The notes under the pieces: generated by a model | What the model saw: only the letters and a program-made list of their open reading frames with translations | Told to the model about the DNA's origin: nothing | Database searches by the model: none | DNA from: CAVQMC01 sp963713505 | GTDB lineage: Bacteria; Bacteroidota; Ignavibacteria; Ignavibacteriales; Ignavibacteriaceae | Assembly (NCBI GenBank): GCA_963713505.1 | Contig: CAVQMC010000001.1 | Coordinates: 1-64,000, forward strand | Reading direction: 5' to 3' | Length of the DNA: 64,000 nucleotides | Program-made: the position numbers and the translations under genes | Part shown: one piece after another, positions 56,339 through 64,000 of the stretch | Layout of the letters: each line of letters starts with the position of its first letter | Position numbering within the stretch: the first letter of the stretch is position 1

Positions 56339-57667
56339 TTGGATAATTTTCTCGCTGCCAGATTAACTATGTCGGTTTCTCTTGGATTTCATATAATCTT
56401 TGCGTGTATTGGAATGACTATGCCCTTTTTAATGGTTATTTCTCATTGGTTTTATATCAAAAAAAATAATGATATTTATTTACAACTTACAAAAGCCTGG
56501 TCTAAAGGTGTTGCAATATTTTTTGCTGTAGGGGCTGTTTCAGGAACTGCACTTTCATTTGAATTAGGTTTATTGTGGCCAGGTTTTATGAAACACGCCG
56601 GTGCAATAATCGGAATGCCTTTCAGCTGGGAGGGAACTGCTTTTTTTGTAGAAGCAATATTTATTGGAATTTTTCTATACGGCTGGGATAGAATAAATAA
56701 ATATATTCATTGGATCTCAGGTTTATTAGTTGGTGTATCGGGTGTATTATCCGGAATTTTTGTTGTTTCGGCAAATGCATGGATGAACGCTCCTGCCGGG
56801 TTTGATTGGGTGAACGGTAAAGCAATAAATATCGATCCGGTTGCTGCAATGTTCAATGCAGCATTTTTAAGCGAAGCTTCACATATGATAATTGCTGCTT
56901 TTGTTGCTACCTCATTTGCTGTTGCTGGTCTGCATGCTTTTTTATTGTTAAAAAATAAAAACCATGAATTACATAAAAAGGCATTTATAATTGCTTTAGC
57001 TTTTGGAAGCATATTTGCAATAATTCAGCCTTTAAGCGGAGATTTTACTGCAAAAGATGTTGCTAAAAGACAACCCATTAAACTTGCAGCTATGGAAGGA
57101 TTATTCCAAACACAAAAAGGAGCGGGGCTAACAATCGGCGGTATTCCAAATGAAACTAGTGAAGAAACCAACTTAGGGATAAAAATTCCACATTTATTGA
57201 GCTTTTTAGCTTATGGTGATTTTAAAGCCGAAGTTCAGGGTTTAAAAGATTTTCCAAAAGAATTGTGGCCCCCCGTTCTAATTGTTCATCTTGCATTTCA
57301 ATTTATGGTAGGAATTGGAACTTTACTTGCAGCAATAAGTGTTTTATTCTGGATATTTAGATTTAAATGGAAGAACGCACTTACTAATTCTAAATTTCTA
57401 AAACTTGTAGCATTATGCACACCGTTAGGTTTTATAGCTGTAGAAGCCGGATGGATTGTAACCGAAGTCGGAAGACAGCCATGGATAATTTATAATATTA
57501 TGATGACTGCCGATGCAGTTACACCTGTCCCCGGACAAGTATTTCATTTATTAATTTTTACAATTATTTATTTCATCCTTTCAATAGTTACATTTTGGCT
57601 GATGCGCAGACAAATTATAGTCCTTGATAATTACAACAATAAATTACCGGCAAAAGCAGAAGGTTAA
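56339..57667 (+). CDS. cydA: Cytochrome bd ubiquinol oxidase subunit I
   Basis: Haem-bearing subunit of the bd-type quinol oxidase in the inner membrane. MDNFLAARLTMSVSLGFHIIFACIGM carries the axial His, GTALSFELGLLWPGFM and PFSWEGTAFFVEAIFIGIFLYGWDR are signature segments, and EAGWIVTEVGRQPWIIY has the GRQPW motif. The quinol-binding loop is short, as in the CIO-like class. 442 aa. TTG start with AAAGGGAG in front; a TAATTTTG element lies about 30 bases upstream. cydB follows after 1 base. Confidence 0.95.
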   Translation: MDNFLAARLTMSVSLGFHIIFACIGMTMPFLMVISHWFYIKKNNDIYLQLTKAWSKGVAIFFAVGAVSGTALSFELGLLWPGFMKHAGAIIGMPFSWEGTAFFVEAIFIGIFLYGWDRINKYIHWISGLLVGVSGVLSGIFVVSANAWMNAPAGFDWVNGKAINIDPVAAMFNAAFLSEASHMIIAAFVATSFAVAGLHAFLLLKNKNHELHKKAFIIALAFGSIFAIIQPLSGDFTAKDVAKRQPIKLAAMEGLFQTQKGAGLTIGGIPNETSEETNLGIKIPHLLSFLAYGDFKAEVQGLKDFPKELWPPVLIVHLAFQFMVGIGTLLAAISVLFWIFRFKWKNALTNSKFLKLVALCTPLGFIAVEAGWIVTEVGRQPWIIYNIMMTADAVTPVPGQVFHLLIFTIIYFILSIVTFWLMRRQIIVLDNYNNKLPAKAEG

Positions 57668-57668
57668 C

Positions 57669-58703
57669 ATGATATACGTCGTTATAATATTTTTTTTAGT
57701 TTCTATTTATTTATATGCTTTACTGGGCGGTGCAGATTTTGGTGCCGGTATTGTTGAGCTATTTGCAAAAGGAGAAGGTAAAAATCATACAAAAGAATTA
57801 GTTTCGGAATCAATGGCTCCAATTTGGGAAGCTAACCATATGTGGCTTATTATTTCGGTTGTAATTCTTTTTAATGCTTTCCCGATTGTTTACAGTCAGG
57901 TTTCTATTTCACTCTATATTCCATTAATTTTATTACTTGTTGGAATTGTATTGCGCGGTTCTGCATTTACATTCAGACATTATGATGCAATTAAAGACAA
58001 CTCACAAAATGTTTATACAAAAGTTTTCGAATATTCCAGTTTAATTGTTACATTCTTTTTTGGTTTAATAGTTGGCGCCATAGTTTCCGGTAAAATGACG
58101 GTTGAACCAACTACATTTATTGATGGCTATATATATCCATGGTTTAATTTATTTTCTATTTCAATCGGAGTTTTTGTTTGTTCACTCTTTGCTTTTATTG
58201 CATCTGTTTATCTTATAGGAGATTCTGCAACTTCGGAAATAAGAACAGAATTTATAAAAAAAGCTAAGATTGCTACAATTGTTATGGTATTTGCGGGAGG
58301 ACTGGTTTTTGTTTCTTCCATAATAGATAAAGTTTATTTCTTCGAAAAATTTTTTAATAATATTTTAAGTGTAATTTTAATTCTAGCAGCAACTGTTGCT
58401 TTACCATTGCTTTGGTATATTCTAAATAAAGGATACATCTGGTTATCCAGAATTCTTGCAGGAGCACAACTTTTATTTATTTTAAGTGCGTTTTATGTTG
58501 TTTATTTTCCTAATCTTGTAATATTAAAAGATACTGAACCCCTGTCATTTTTTAACTCTGCTGCGGGAGAAAGCACATTAACATATTTGGGGTGGGCGTT
58601 AATAATTGGTTCTTTTATTATTTTCCCGTCCCTTTTCTATTTGTTTAGGATATTCACAGTTGAAAAGAATAAAAAACTAATGATAAAAGAAAACCGTAAA
58701 TAA
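57669..58703 (+). CDS. cydB: Cytochrome bd ubiquinol oxidase subunit II
   Basis: Partner of CydA. The ATG at 57669 starts MIYVVIIFFLVSIYLYALLGGADFGAGIVELF, the classic CydB N-terminus, followed by ANHMWLIISVVILFNAFP and further membrane segments. The frame is open 45 bases earlier inside cydA, but this start matches the family. 344 aa. cydA and cydB are translationally coupled. Confidence 0.95.
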   Translation: MIYVVIIFFLVSIYLYALLGGADFGAGIVELFAKGEGKNHTKELVSESMAPIWEANHMWLIISVVILFNAFPIVYSQVSISLYIPLILLLVGIVLRGSAFTFRHYDAIKDNSQNVYTKVFEYSSLIVTFFFGLIVGAIVSGKMTVEPTTFIDGYIYPWFNLFSISIGVFVCSLFAFIASVYLIGDSATSEIRTEFIKKAKIATIVMVFAGGLVFVSSIIDKVYFFEKFFNNILSVILILAATVALPLLWYILNKGYIWLSRILAGAQLLFILSAFYVVYFPNLVILKDTEPLSFFNSAAGESTLTYLGWALIIGSFIIFPSLFYLFRIFTVEKNKKLMIKENRK

Positions 58704-58706
58704 TTT

Positions 58707-59060
58707 TTATTTAAAATCTTTTTTAACCTTTTTTTCAAGTCCTAATTTCTCTGCGAATTCAGCACTAAAATCTTCAACCATTTTTGCAGCCTCATTATTT
58801 TTTGTTGATCTTAGCAGAGTATCGGACAATTTAATTAGAGTTTGATGAATATGAATATTCATTTCGTCAACATTCATTTCCTTTGTCCATAAATCAATTC
58901 CCATTGTAGCATTTTCAACTTTATCCCACAAAGATATCATTATAGATTTGCATTCTTTTTTTTTAGGAAAACCGGCATCTGTTGCCATCCATTCAATTTT
59001 TGATGGAACATTTTTTTCATCTAATTGAACAGTAAAGATTATTTCGGAAGTTTTGGACAT
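58707..59060 (-). CDS. gldC: GldC family (gliding-motility/T9SS-associated) protein
   Basis: 117 aa cytoplasmic protein. The N-terminus SEIIFTVQLDEKNVPSKIEWMATDAG and the middle MISLWDKVENATMGIDLWTKEMNVDEMNIHIHQTLIKLSDTLLRST match the GldC pattern. In Flavobacterium, gldC lies with gldB and helps gliding. Here it stands alone and convergent to cydB, with no gldB beside it. Its role is unclear outside gliding species. Confidence 0.85.
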   Translation of the reverse strand: MSKTSEIIFTVQLDEKNVPSKIEWMATDAGFPKKKECKSIMISLWDKVENATMGIDLWTKEMNVDEMNIHIHQTLIKLSDTLLRSTKNNEAAKMVEDFSAEFAEKLGLEKKVKKDFK

Positions 59061-59223
59061 TATTTTCTCTTATTTATTATAGTTTTAATTTGTTAATTTA
59101 ATGAATTGTAAATAACAAAATCACATGCAAAGTTAAAGTTCAATTTTTATATAATAAATTCGTTAAATTCGAAGTAATGTAAAGTTAAACAAATTTGCAT
59201 TACACAACAATTTGGGAAATCAT

Positions 59224-59775
59224 ATGGAAAGTTTTTCTCGCTTAACAAAAATTTTAATCGTATTTTCTTTTGTTCTGTTTCTAACATCAAAAGTTTATTC
59301 TCAATCAATTGGAGTCGGAGCTTATTTAGGCGGCGGTGTAGCCAGTGGAAACTCAACAAATATAGGCAGCTTTAATTCTTCATTTTATGTTGATATTTTC
59401 ACACCCTTAAGTGATTATATTGTTCCCCGGATCAGCGTTATTTACACAAGGGATTTTAATTATTTTCTTCCAAATGCAAAAGCAGATTATTATCCTTTTT
59501 TAAAGAGCTTTTCTCTTAAAGCTGTTACGTGGCAGAGTTTATCGAATAATATGTTTATAGAAGAAGGCGTAGGACCGATTATGATAAATGACAGAACATT
59601 CAGTACAACAAATGTTTGGACTTACGGTGTTGTTTTTTCCATTTCAGCCGGCTTTGATTTAAGGGTTTTGAATGAAGGTTTTAAGGTGGGAATTGGAACT
59701 GAATATGCTAATACTTTTAACGACACACTTGCAAAATACTTCTCTCTTAATCTACAGGGAGAGTATTTTTTCTAA
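59224..59775 (+). CDS. Outer-membrane beta-barrel-like protein, function unknown
   Basis: Signal peptide RLTKILIVFSFVLFLTSKVYSQ, then a porin-like beta pattern (IGVGAYLGGGVASGNSTN, FYVDIFTPLSDYIVPRISVIYT, SAGFDLRVLNEGFKVGIGTEYA) ending FSLNLQGEYFF with a terminal aromatic. The ATG at 59224 is preferred over a TTG at 59212 that overlaps its GGGA. 183 aa. No close family recognised. Confidence 0.65.
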   Translation: MESFSRLTKILIVFSFVLFLTSKVYSQSIGVGAYLGGGVASGNSTNIGSFNSSFYVDIFTPLSDYIVPRISVIYTRDFNYFLPNAKADYYPFLKSFSLKAVTWQSLSNNMFIEEGVGPIMINDRTFSTTNVWTYGVVFSISAGFDLRVLNEGFKVGIGTEYANTFNDTLAKYFSLNLQGEYFF

Positions 59776-59776
59776 A

Positions 59777-59807
59777 CAAAAAACCCGCAATTATTACTGC
59801 GGGTTTT
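59777..59807. terminator. Bidirectional terminator between convergent genes
   Basis: AAAACCCGCA, short loop, TGCGGGTTTT with A/T runs on both sides. It lies between the barrel-like gene (plus) and the S46 peptidase (minus). Confidence 0.85.
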
Positions 59808-59828
59808 AAATTGAAATATTTATATAAC

Positions 59829-62042
59829 TTATTTTGTTGAATCAGCTGCAGCCGGTTCTTCAGAAACGATCTTACCTGCTTTTAATTCATCACTTAGTCT
59901 TGTTGCCTTATACATATCTTTTATAGCTTCGTACATTCCTTGAGAAGCAACAGCAACACATCGGTTATTTGTTGGATCATAAATAAAATCTCCCGGTAAA
60001 CTTTCTATATTTCCGTCAAATGCTAAACCTACTATTTGAGATTTTTCATTAATAACCGGACTGCCGGAATTTCCGCCGATAATATCACAGGTTGAAACAA
60101 AATTCATTGGAGTCGATAAATCAAAATCTGCAGGCGGATTTAACCATTCTTTAGGCAGTGCCCAATCTTTTTTATCTTTGAATGAATAATGTCTATCGTA
60201 AAGGCCGTAAAAAGTTGTAAACGGCGGAGCAATGGTTCCGTTATAATGATAGCCTTTAACAACGCCATCAGAAATTCTCAGCGTAAAAGTTGCATCAGGC
60301 GGAATTGAGGTTCCATAAACTTCAAATAAAGCTTTACCAAGTTCCTGCGAATAGATATCTTCCTTAGAACTTAATTGACTAACTTTTCCTTTTAATTCTT
60401 CCTGTCGTTTTTGGGTGTGAACGATAAAGTAAATGAAAGGATCGTTAGAATTTAATATTGCATCGGGTCCTTGATCGATTAATGCTTTTAATTTTGCTTG
60501 ATCATTTATTACCGTATTTCCCAACATATAATTTACTGCAGCTTTACCGCGCAAACCGCCGGTTATTTTTTCAACAGTTGGATTATCTGCCCCTAAATAT
60601 TCATATAAAACTCCGACCTGTTTTTGCAATAAATCGTTATTATAATCTATTTTAAAGTCGGATGGGAAAATATTTGCAATAGTAGAATCCAGTTCATCAC
60701 CTTTATATTCTTCCGATCTTTGATCTTCAGGTTTCTTTAATTCGTTTGCTAAATCGACCACATCACTTGCTATGAAAAAATACTGTGAAGTTGTATAAGG
60801 ATTTAAAGTAATCGCATACAATTCATTAGAAAAATTTCTTTCCTTATTTTTTATTTCGGCAATTTTACTCCAAAGATCTCCGTATTTAGAATTTAAAGTA
60901 GGATCACTATGAACTGCCTGTTTAAATTTTTCTTCAAAATCTTTTTTCTTCTGCATTAAAATCGGATTTCTTAATCCTTTCAGCATTCCGGTATAAGCTT
61001 TTTGTGAATTAGCAAATGAAAATAATCTGTTTTGCAGTTCCTCTTTTCTTTCAGGATGTTCTTTAATAATCTGGTTATAAACATCAACAAGATCATTTAA
61101 TAAATTTAATACTCGCGGATAAGTAACATCCCGCATATATTCCAGTTGAGCAACCGTTTTTAGACGATCAGTTCTTCCAGGATTGCCTATTACGAAAACC
61201 GGCTCACCTGGAGTTGCACCATCGGGACTCCATTTAAAATAATGATCTGTTTTCAAAGGTTTTCCGTCTTTATCATAAACTCTGAAAAAATTACAATCCA
61301 AATCGTATCTCGGATAAGTAAAATTATCGTAATCTCCGCCGTAATAACCTAATTGAGCTTCGGGTGAAAAAACTAACCTGACGTCATCATATCTTTTGTA
61401 ACCATAAACTGAATATTTACCGCCGTTGTATAAAGTTACAACTTGGATTCTTAAACCGGTTTTATCAGATTCACGGTCTTTAATTCTATTTTCTGCTTCT
61501 TTTTCTTTTTGTAATTTTTCCTGGTCAGTTTTACCTGAATCAATCGCTGCCTGAACTTCATTTGTAACATCTTTTATTAAAACAAGCTGGTCAACATAAA
61601 GCCCTGGAACTTTTCTTTCATCCTGCAAAGTTTTAGCATAAAATCCGTTATCAAAAAGATCCTCACCTTCTTTTGTCACTTTTCCAACGCTTTCTCTTCC
61701 GCAATGATGGTTTGTCATAACTAATCCATCTGCAGAAACAAAAGAAGCCGAACAATAATTTGCAAACCTCAATGCTCCCAATCTGGCATTGTCAAGCCAT
61801 TCTTGAGAAGGATTAAAATTATATTCACTTTGAAAATATTTTACTGGAGGGTAATCAAAGGTCCACATTTTGCCGGTATCGTATTTCCCGGCTTTAACAG
61901 TATCTAAATTCAACCAGCTATTCGAATTAGATTGACTTTCTGCAGTTTGCTGCATTTGATTTGAACTTGCACAGCCGGCTGCAAACAAAAGCAGGAAAAT
62001 AATAAACACCTGGCTAAATGCAGATTCCAGAATTCTCTTCAT
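59829..62042 (-). CDS. S46 family dipeptidyl-peptidase (DPP7/DPP11-like) lipoprotein
   Basis: Periplasmic dipeptidyl-peptidase. Lipobox LLLFAAGCASS (Cys24). The catalytic His is in VMTNHHCGRESVG (111-114), the Asp in YDNFTYPRYDLDC, and the Ser in IIGGNSGSPVINEKSQIVGLAFDGN. The Gly of FDGN is the S1 position that is Gly in DPP7 and Arg in DPP11, so DPP7-like specificity for hydrophobic P1 is suggested (inference). 737 aa, within the family's range. AAAGGAT precedes the ATG. Probably feeds peptide catabolism. Confidence 0.93.
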   Translation of the reverse strand: MKRILESAFSQVFIIFLLLFAAGCASSNQMQQTAESQSNSNSWLNLDTVKAGKYDTGKMWTFDYPPVKYFQSEYNFNPSQEWLDNARLGALRFANYCSASFVSADGLVMTNHHCGRESVGKVTKEGEDLFDNGFYAKTLQDERKVPGLYVDQLVLIKDVTNEVQAAIDSGKTDQEKLQKEKEAENRIKDRESDKTGLRIQVVTLYNGGKYSVYGYKRYDDVRLVFSPEAQLGYYGGDYDNFTYPRYDLDCNFFRVYDKDGKPLKTDHYFKWSPDGATPGEPVFVIGNPGRTDRLKTVAQLEYMRDVTYPRVLNLLNDLVDVYNQIIKEHPERKEELQNRLFSFANSQKAYTGMLKGLRNPILMQKKKDFEEKFKQAVHSDPTLNSKYGDLWSKIAEIKNKERNFSNELYAITLNPYTTSQYFFIASDVVDLANELKKPEDQRSEEYKGDELDSTIANIFPSDFKIDYNNDLLQKQVGVLYEYLGADNPTVEKITGGLRGKAAVNYMLGNTVINDQAKLKALIDQGPDAILNSNDPFIYFIVHTQKRQEELKGKVSQLSSKEDIYSQELGKALFEVYGTSIPPDATFTLRISDGVVKGYHYNGTIAPPFTTFYGLYDRHYSFKDKKDWALPKEWLNPPADFDLSTPMNFVSTCDIIGGNSGSPVINEKSQIVGLAFDGNIESLPGDFIYDPTNNRCVAVASQGMYEAIKDMYKATRLSDELKAGKIVSEEPAAADSTK

Positions 62043-62210
62043 ATCTCTATCCTTTTTGAATTTATCAACATTTATAAATTAAATTTTTTATTGGTTTAAA
62101 TTATTTCATTTAATTATTTTATTAAGTGCTGAAGGGCAAATATAAAAATTTATTAACTTAAAGCTTTAATTATGTAAGAATTATATGTGGCTTTTTAAAG
62201 TGGATTTAAA

Positions 62211-62254
62211 TATAAAAAGGCTACTAGAGCATAAATCAACTCCAATAACCTTTT
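62211..62254 (-). terminator. Intrinsic terminator after the zinc-ribbon gene
   Basis: On the minus strand AAAAGGTTATTGGAG pairs with CTCTAGTAGCCTTTT (15 pairs including three G-U), loop of 10, then TTTTTATATT. Confidence 0.75.
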
Positions 62255-62288
62255 AAAATATGTTTTGCAACAATTAACCGGATAAAAA

Positions 62289-62612
62289 TTAAATATAAGA
62301 ATCCGGTTGATATAATGGTTCAATTTCCCATTCGTCTTCGACTGTTCCCACACAATGAGAACACTTTGGAACATTGAAGACTACTTTTTCCTCATTCGGT
62401 GCAGCACGAACAAAATTCAGAATTGTTTTACAGCTTGAGCATTGAACAATATGTGAACTAGTAACCTTTTTGCTGCACTCCGGACAAATAAAGCCCAAAT
62501 CTCCTGGCGTTTCTTCCGGATTTACCAGAAAGATAGAGTTACATTTAGAATTGTTGCATTTTGCGAAGTGCCATTTAACAGTATCTTTTGTAGCGATAAT
62601 TCTCTCCCGCAA
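62289..62612 (-). CDS. Zinc-ribbon protein, function unknown
   Basis: 107 aa with four CxxC-like pairs: FAKCNNSKCNSIF, GFICPECSKKVTS, VQCSSCKTILNFV and PKCSHCVGTVED. This suggests two zinc ribbons, possibly nucleic-acid or protein binding. The frame opens with TTG at 62612. GGGAG lies just inside it, so the true start may be a few codons later at a non-ATG codon. Stand-alone gene. Confidence 0.6.
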   Translation of the reverse strand: MRERIIATKDTVKWHFAKCNNSKCNSIFLVNPEETPGDLGFICPECSKKVTSSHIVQCSSCKTILNFVRAAPNEEKVVFNVPKCSHCVGTVEDEWEIEPLYQPDSYI

Positions 62613-62809
62613 GTTTTTAATGTTTTAACTTAAGTACTATATTAGAAAAAGTCCATTGAAAAAATATTCTCTTTTAATTTTTCTTAAATATTTTAGATGA
62701 TTTATTTCATAAATTTAAGCCTTCAAATCTATTATTTTATAACAAAGAATGTAATACTAATATATTTCCGTGAAAATTTTTTCAATTAAACCTTCAAAGT
62801 GGAGAGAAA

Positions 62810-64000
62810 ATGGATAAATTAAACAGTTTTAAAGCTTATGATATTCGAGGAAAAGTACCTTCTGAATTAAACCCAGATTTAGCTTATAAAATCGGCAGAG
62901 CTTATGCAAAATTAATAAAGGCAAAAAAAGTTGTAGTCGGCAACGATGTAAGAAAATCCTCCGATGAACTATCCGAAGCTTTAATGAAGGGATTAAACGA
63001 TGCCGGATCTGATGTTGTAAATATAGGTTTATGCGGTACGGAAATGGTTTATTATGCAACTCCGGCTTTAAATGCAGATGGCGGAATAATGATTACAGCC
63101 AGCCACAATCCACCCGAATATAACGGAATGAAATTCGTTAAAAAGGGTTCCGTTCCGGTAGGGTATGATTCCGGCTTAAATAAAATTGAAGAAATGATTT
63201 TAAAAAATGATATAGGTGAAGAATCCAAAGAAAAAGGTAAAATTGAAAAATTAGATATCATGGAAAAGTTTATAAATAATTTAAGCAAATTTTATGATCC
63301 AAATAAAATAAAAAAATATAATGTAGTTGTGAATGCAGGTAACGGATGTGCAGGATTATCTTTAAATAAACTTGAACCAAAATTGCCTATTAAAATGATT
63401 AAAATCTTTAACGAACCGGATTCAAGTTTTCCAAACGGTGTTCCGAATCCTTTATTAACTGAAAATAGAAAAGCTACAATTGATGCAGTTTTAAATAATA
63501 AAGCCGATCTTGGTGTTGCTTGGGACGGCGATTACGACAGATGTTTTTTCTTTGATGAAAAAGGCAATTTTATCGAAGGTTATTATATAGTTGGATTATT
63601 AGCTAAAAGTATTTTGAAAAAACATCCCGGCGAGAATATAGTGCATGATCCCAGACTTGTTTGGAATACTTTGCAAGTTGTAAATAAAAACGGCGGCAAA
63701 GCAGTTACGTCTAAAAGCGGACATGCATTTATAAAAGAAAAAATGAGAGAGGTAAATGCAATTTACGGAGGAGAAATGTCTGCTCATCATTATTTTAGAG
63801 AGAATGCATATTCAGACAGCGGAATGATTCCGTTTTTATTAATTCTTCAATTAATGTCTGAAGAAAACAAACCGCTTTCAAAATTAGTTGAAGAAATGAT
63901 TGCCGAATATCCATGTTCAGGAGAAATAAATTCAACAATTGATGATCCTAGGAAAAAGATTAAAGAAATAGAGGAAAAATATTCAGATGGAAAAATTGAT
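62810..64000 (+). CDS. Phosphomannomutase/phosphoglucomutase, cut by the window end
   Basis: Alpha-D-phosphohexomutase. KAYDIRGKVPSELN at the start, GNDVRKSSDELSEALMKGL, the phospho-Ser loop MITASHNPPEYNGMK, the metal site VAWDGDYDRCFFFD, KSGHAFIKEKM and the sugar-binding GGEMSAHHYFRE. 397 residues are present and the frame is still open; about 60 more are expected. GGAGAG precedes the ATG. It probably supplies mannose-1-P or glucose-1-P for surface polysaccharide. Confidence 0.93.
   Translation, partial: MDKLNSFKAYDIRGKVPSELNPDLAYKIGRAYAKLIKAKKVVVGNDVRKSSDELSEALMKGLNDAGSDVVNIGLCGTEMVYYATPALNADGGIMITASHNPPEYNGMKFVKKGSVPVGYDSGLNKIEEMILKNDIGEESKEKGKIEKLDIMEKFINNLSKFYDPNKIKKYNVVVNAGNGCAGLSLNKLEPKLPIKMIKIFNEPDSSFPNGVPNPLLTENRKATIDAVLNNKADLGVAWDGDYDRCFFFDEKGNFIEGYYIVGLLAKSILKKHPGENIVHDPRLVWNTLQVVNKNGGKAVTSKSGHAFIKEKMREVNAIYGGEMSAHHYFRENAYSDSGMIPFLLILQLMSEENKPLSKLVEEMIAEYPCSGEINSTIDDPRKKIKEIEEKYSDGKID

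Noticed and set aside
1..64000. tRNA genes, CRISPR arrays, prophage or a defence island
   Set aside because: I looked for tRNA T-arm patterns, regular repeats, integrases, phage structural genes and known defence domains and saw none. This was by eye; a tRNAscan or HMM search could still find a small feature.

Overview
The window is AT-rich, gene-dense DNA from a bacterium of the Bacteroidota/Chlorobi superphylum, most probably the Ignavibacteria (inference). The clues are secreted proteins ending in a type IX secretion sorting domain with the NYPNPFNPST signature (two tandem paralogues and one subtilase), a GldC-like protein, an S46 dipeptidyl-peptidase, a bacterial deoxyhypusine-synthase-like enzyme, and at least one promoter of the Bacteroidota type (TTTG, 19 bases, TAATTTTG). 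Several genes start with TTG.

Layout. 1-380 carries two minus-strand TTGACA promoters, a hairpin and a boxA-like element pointing off the left edge, which looks like the start of an rRNA operon. 381-4663 is a polysaccharide block (SLBB export protein, RmlB, an outer-membrane-like protein, RmlD). 4710-9532 has endonuclease IV, a DUF1460 hydrolase, DnaB, a broken REP-type transposase with an embedded 28-base palindrome, and a family 4 uracil-DNA glycosylase. 9556-12551 is the classic coaBC / omega / gmk / yicC string. 12717-16041 holds a BamA/TamA-type outer-membrane protein, a lipoprotein and an L,D-transpeptidase-like protein. 16210-20408 is the translation block frr, pyrH, tsf, rpsB, rpsI, rplM. 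20593-22017 has two envelope proteins with broken frames.

From 22199 the plus strand carries an epimerase, the deoxyhypusine-synthase homologue, two tandem T9SS cargo proteins, trkA-trkH, ppk, an Mrp ATPase with an Nfu-like protein, and an AI-2E-family permease. The minus strand from 40585 to 35497 is a chaperone operon (a lipoprotein PPIase with two parvulin domains, a SurA-like lipoprotein, a SurA-like PPIase, MoxR). Then come a subtilase and metG on the minus strand, a PLP gamma-family lyase, and a LiaF-like / LytS / LytTR signalling operon with 21-base-spaced direct repeats upstream. The right end has a cytidylate-kinase-like protein, a class V aminotransferase, GlcNAc kinase, an AmpG-like MFS protein with a large insert, YciI, PspC, a sorbosone-dehydrogenase-like protein, cytochrome bd oxidase (cydAB), gldC, an S46 peptidase, a zinc-ribbon protein, and a phosphomannomutase that runs off the right edge.

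A strong caveat is that at least fifteen genes have single-base or few-base frameshifts, including the essential gmk, tsf, rpsI and rplM. Flanking frames keep full protein similarity, so most are probably consensus errors of the assembly, not real pseudogenes. I give the inferred full gene extents. No tRNA, rRNA gene body, CRISPR array, prophage or defence island was recognised. Most of the window is ordinary core genome.
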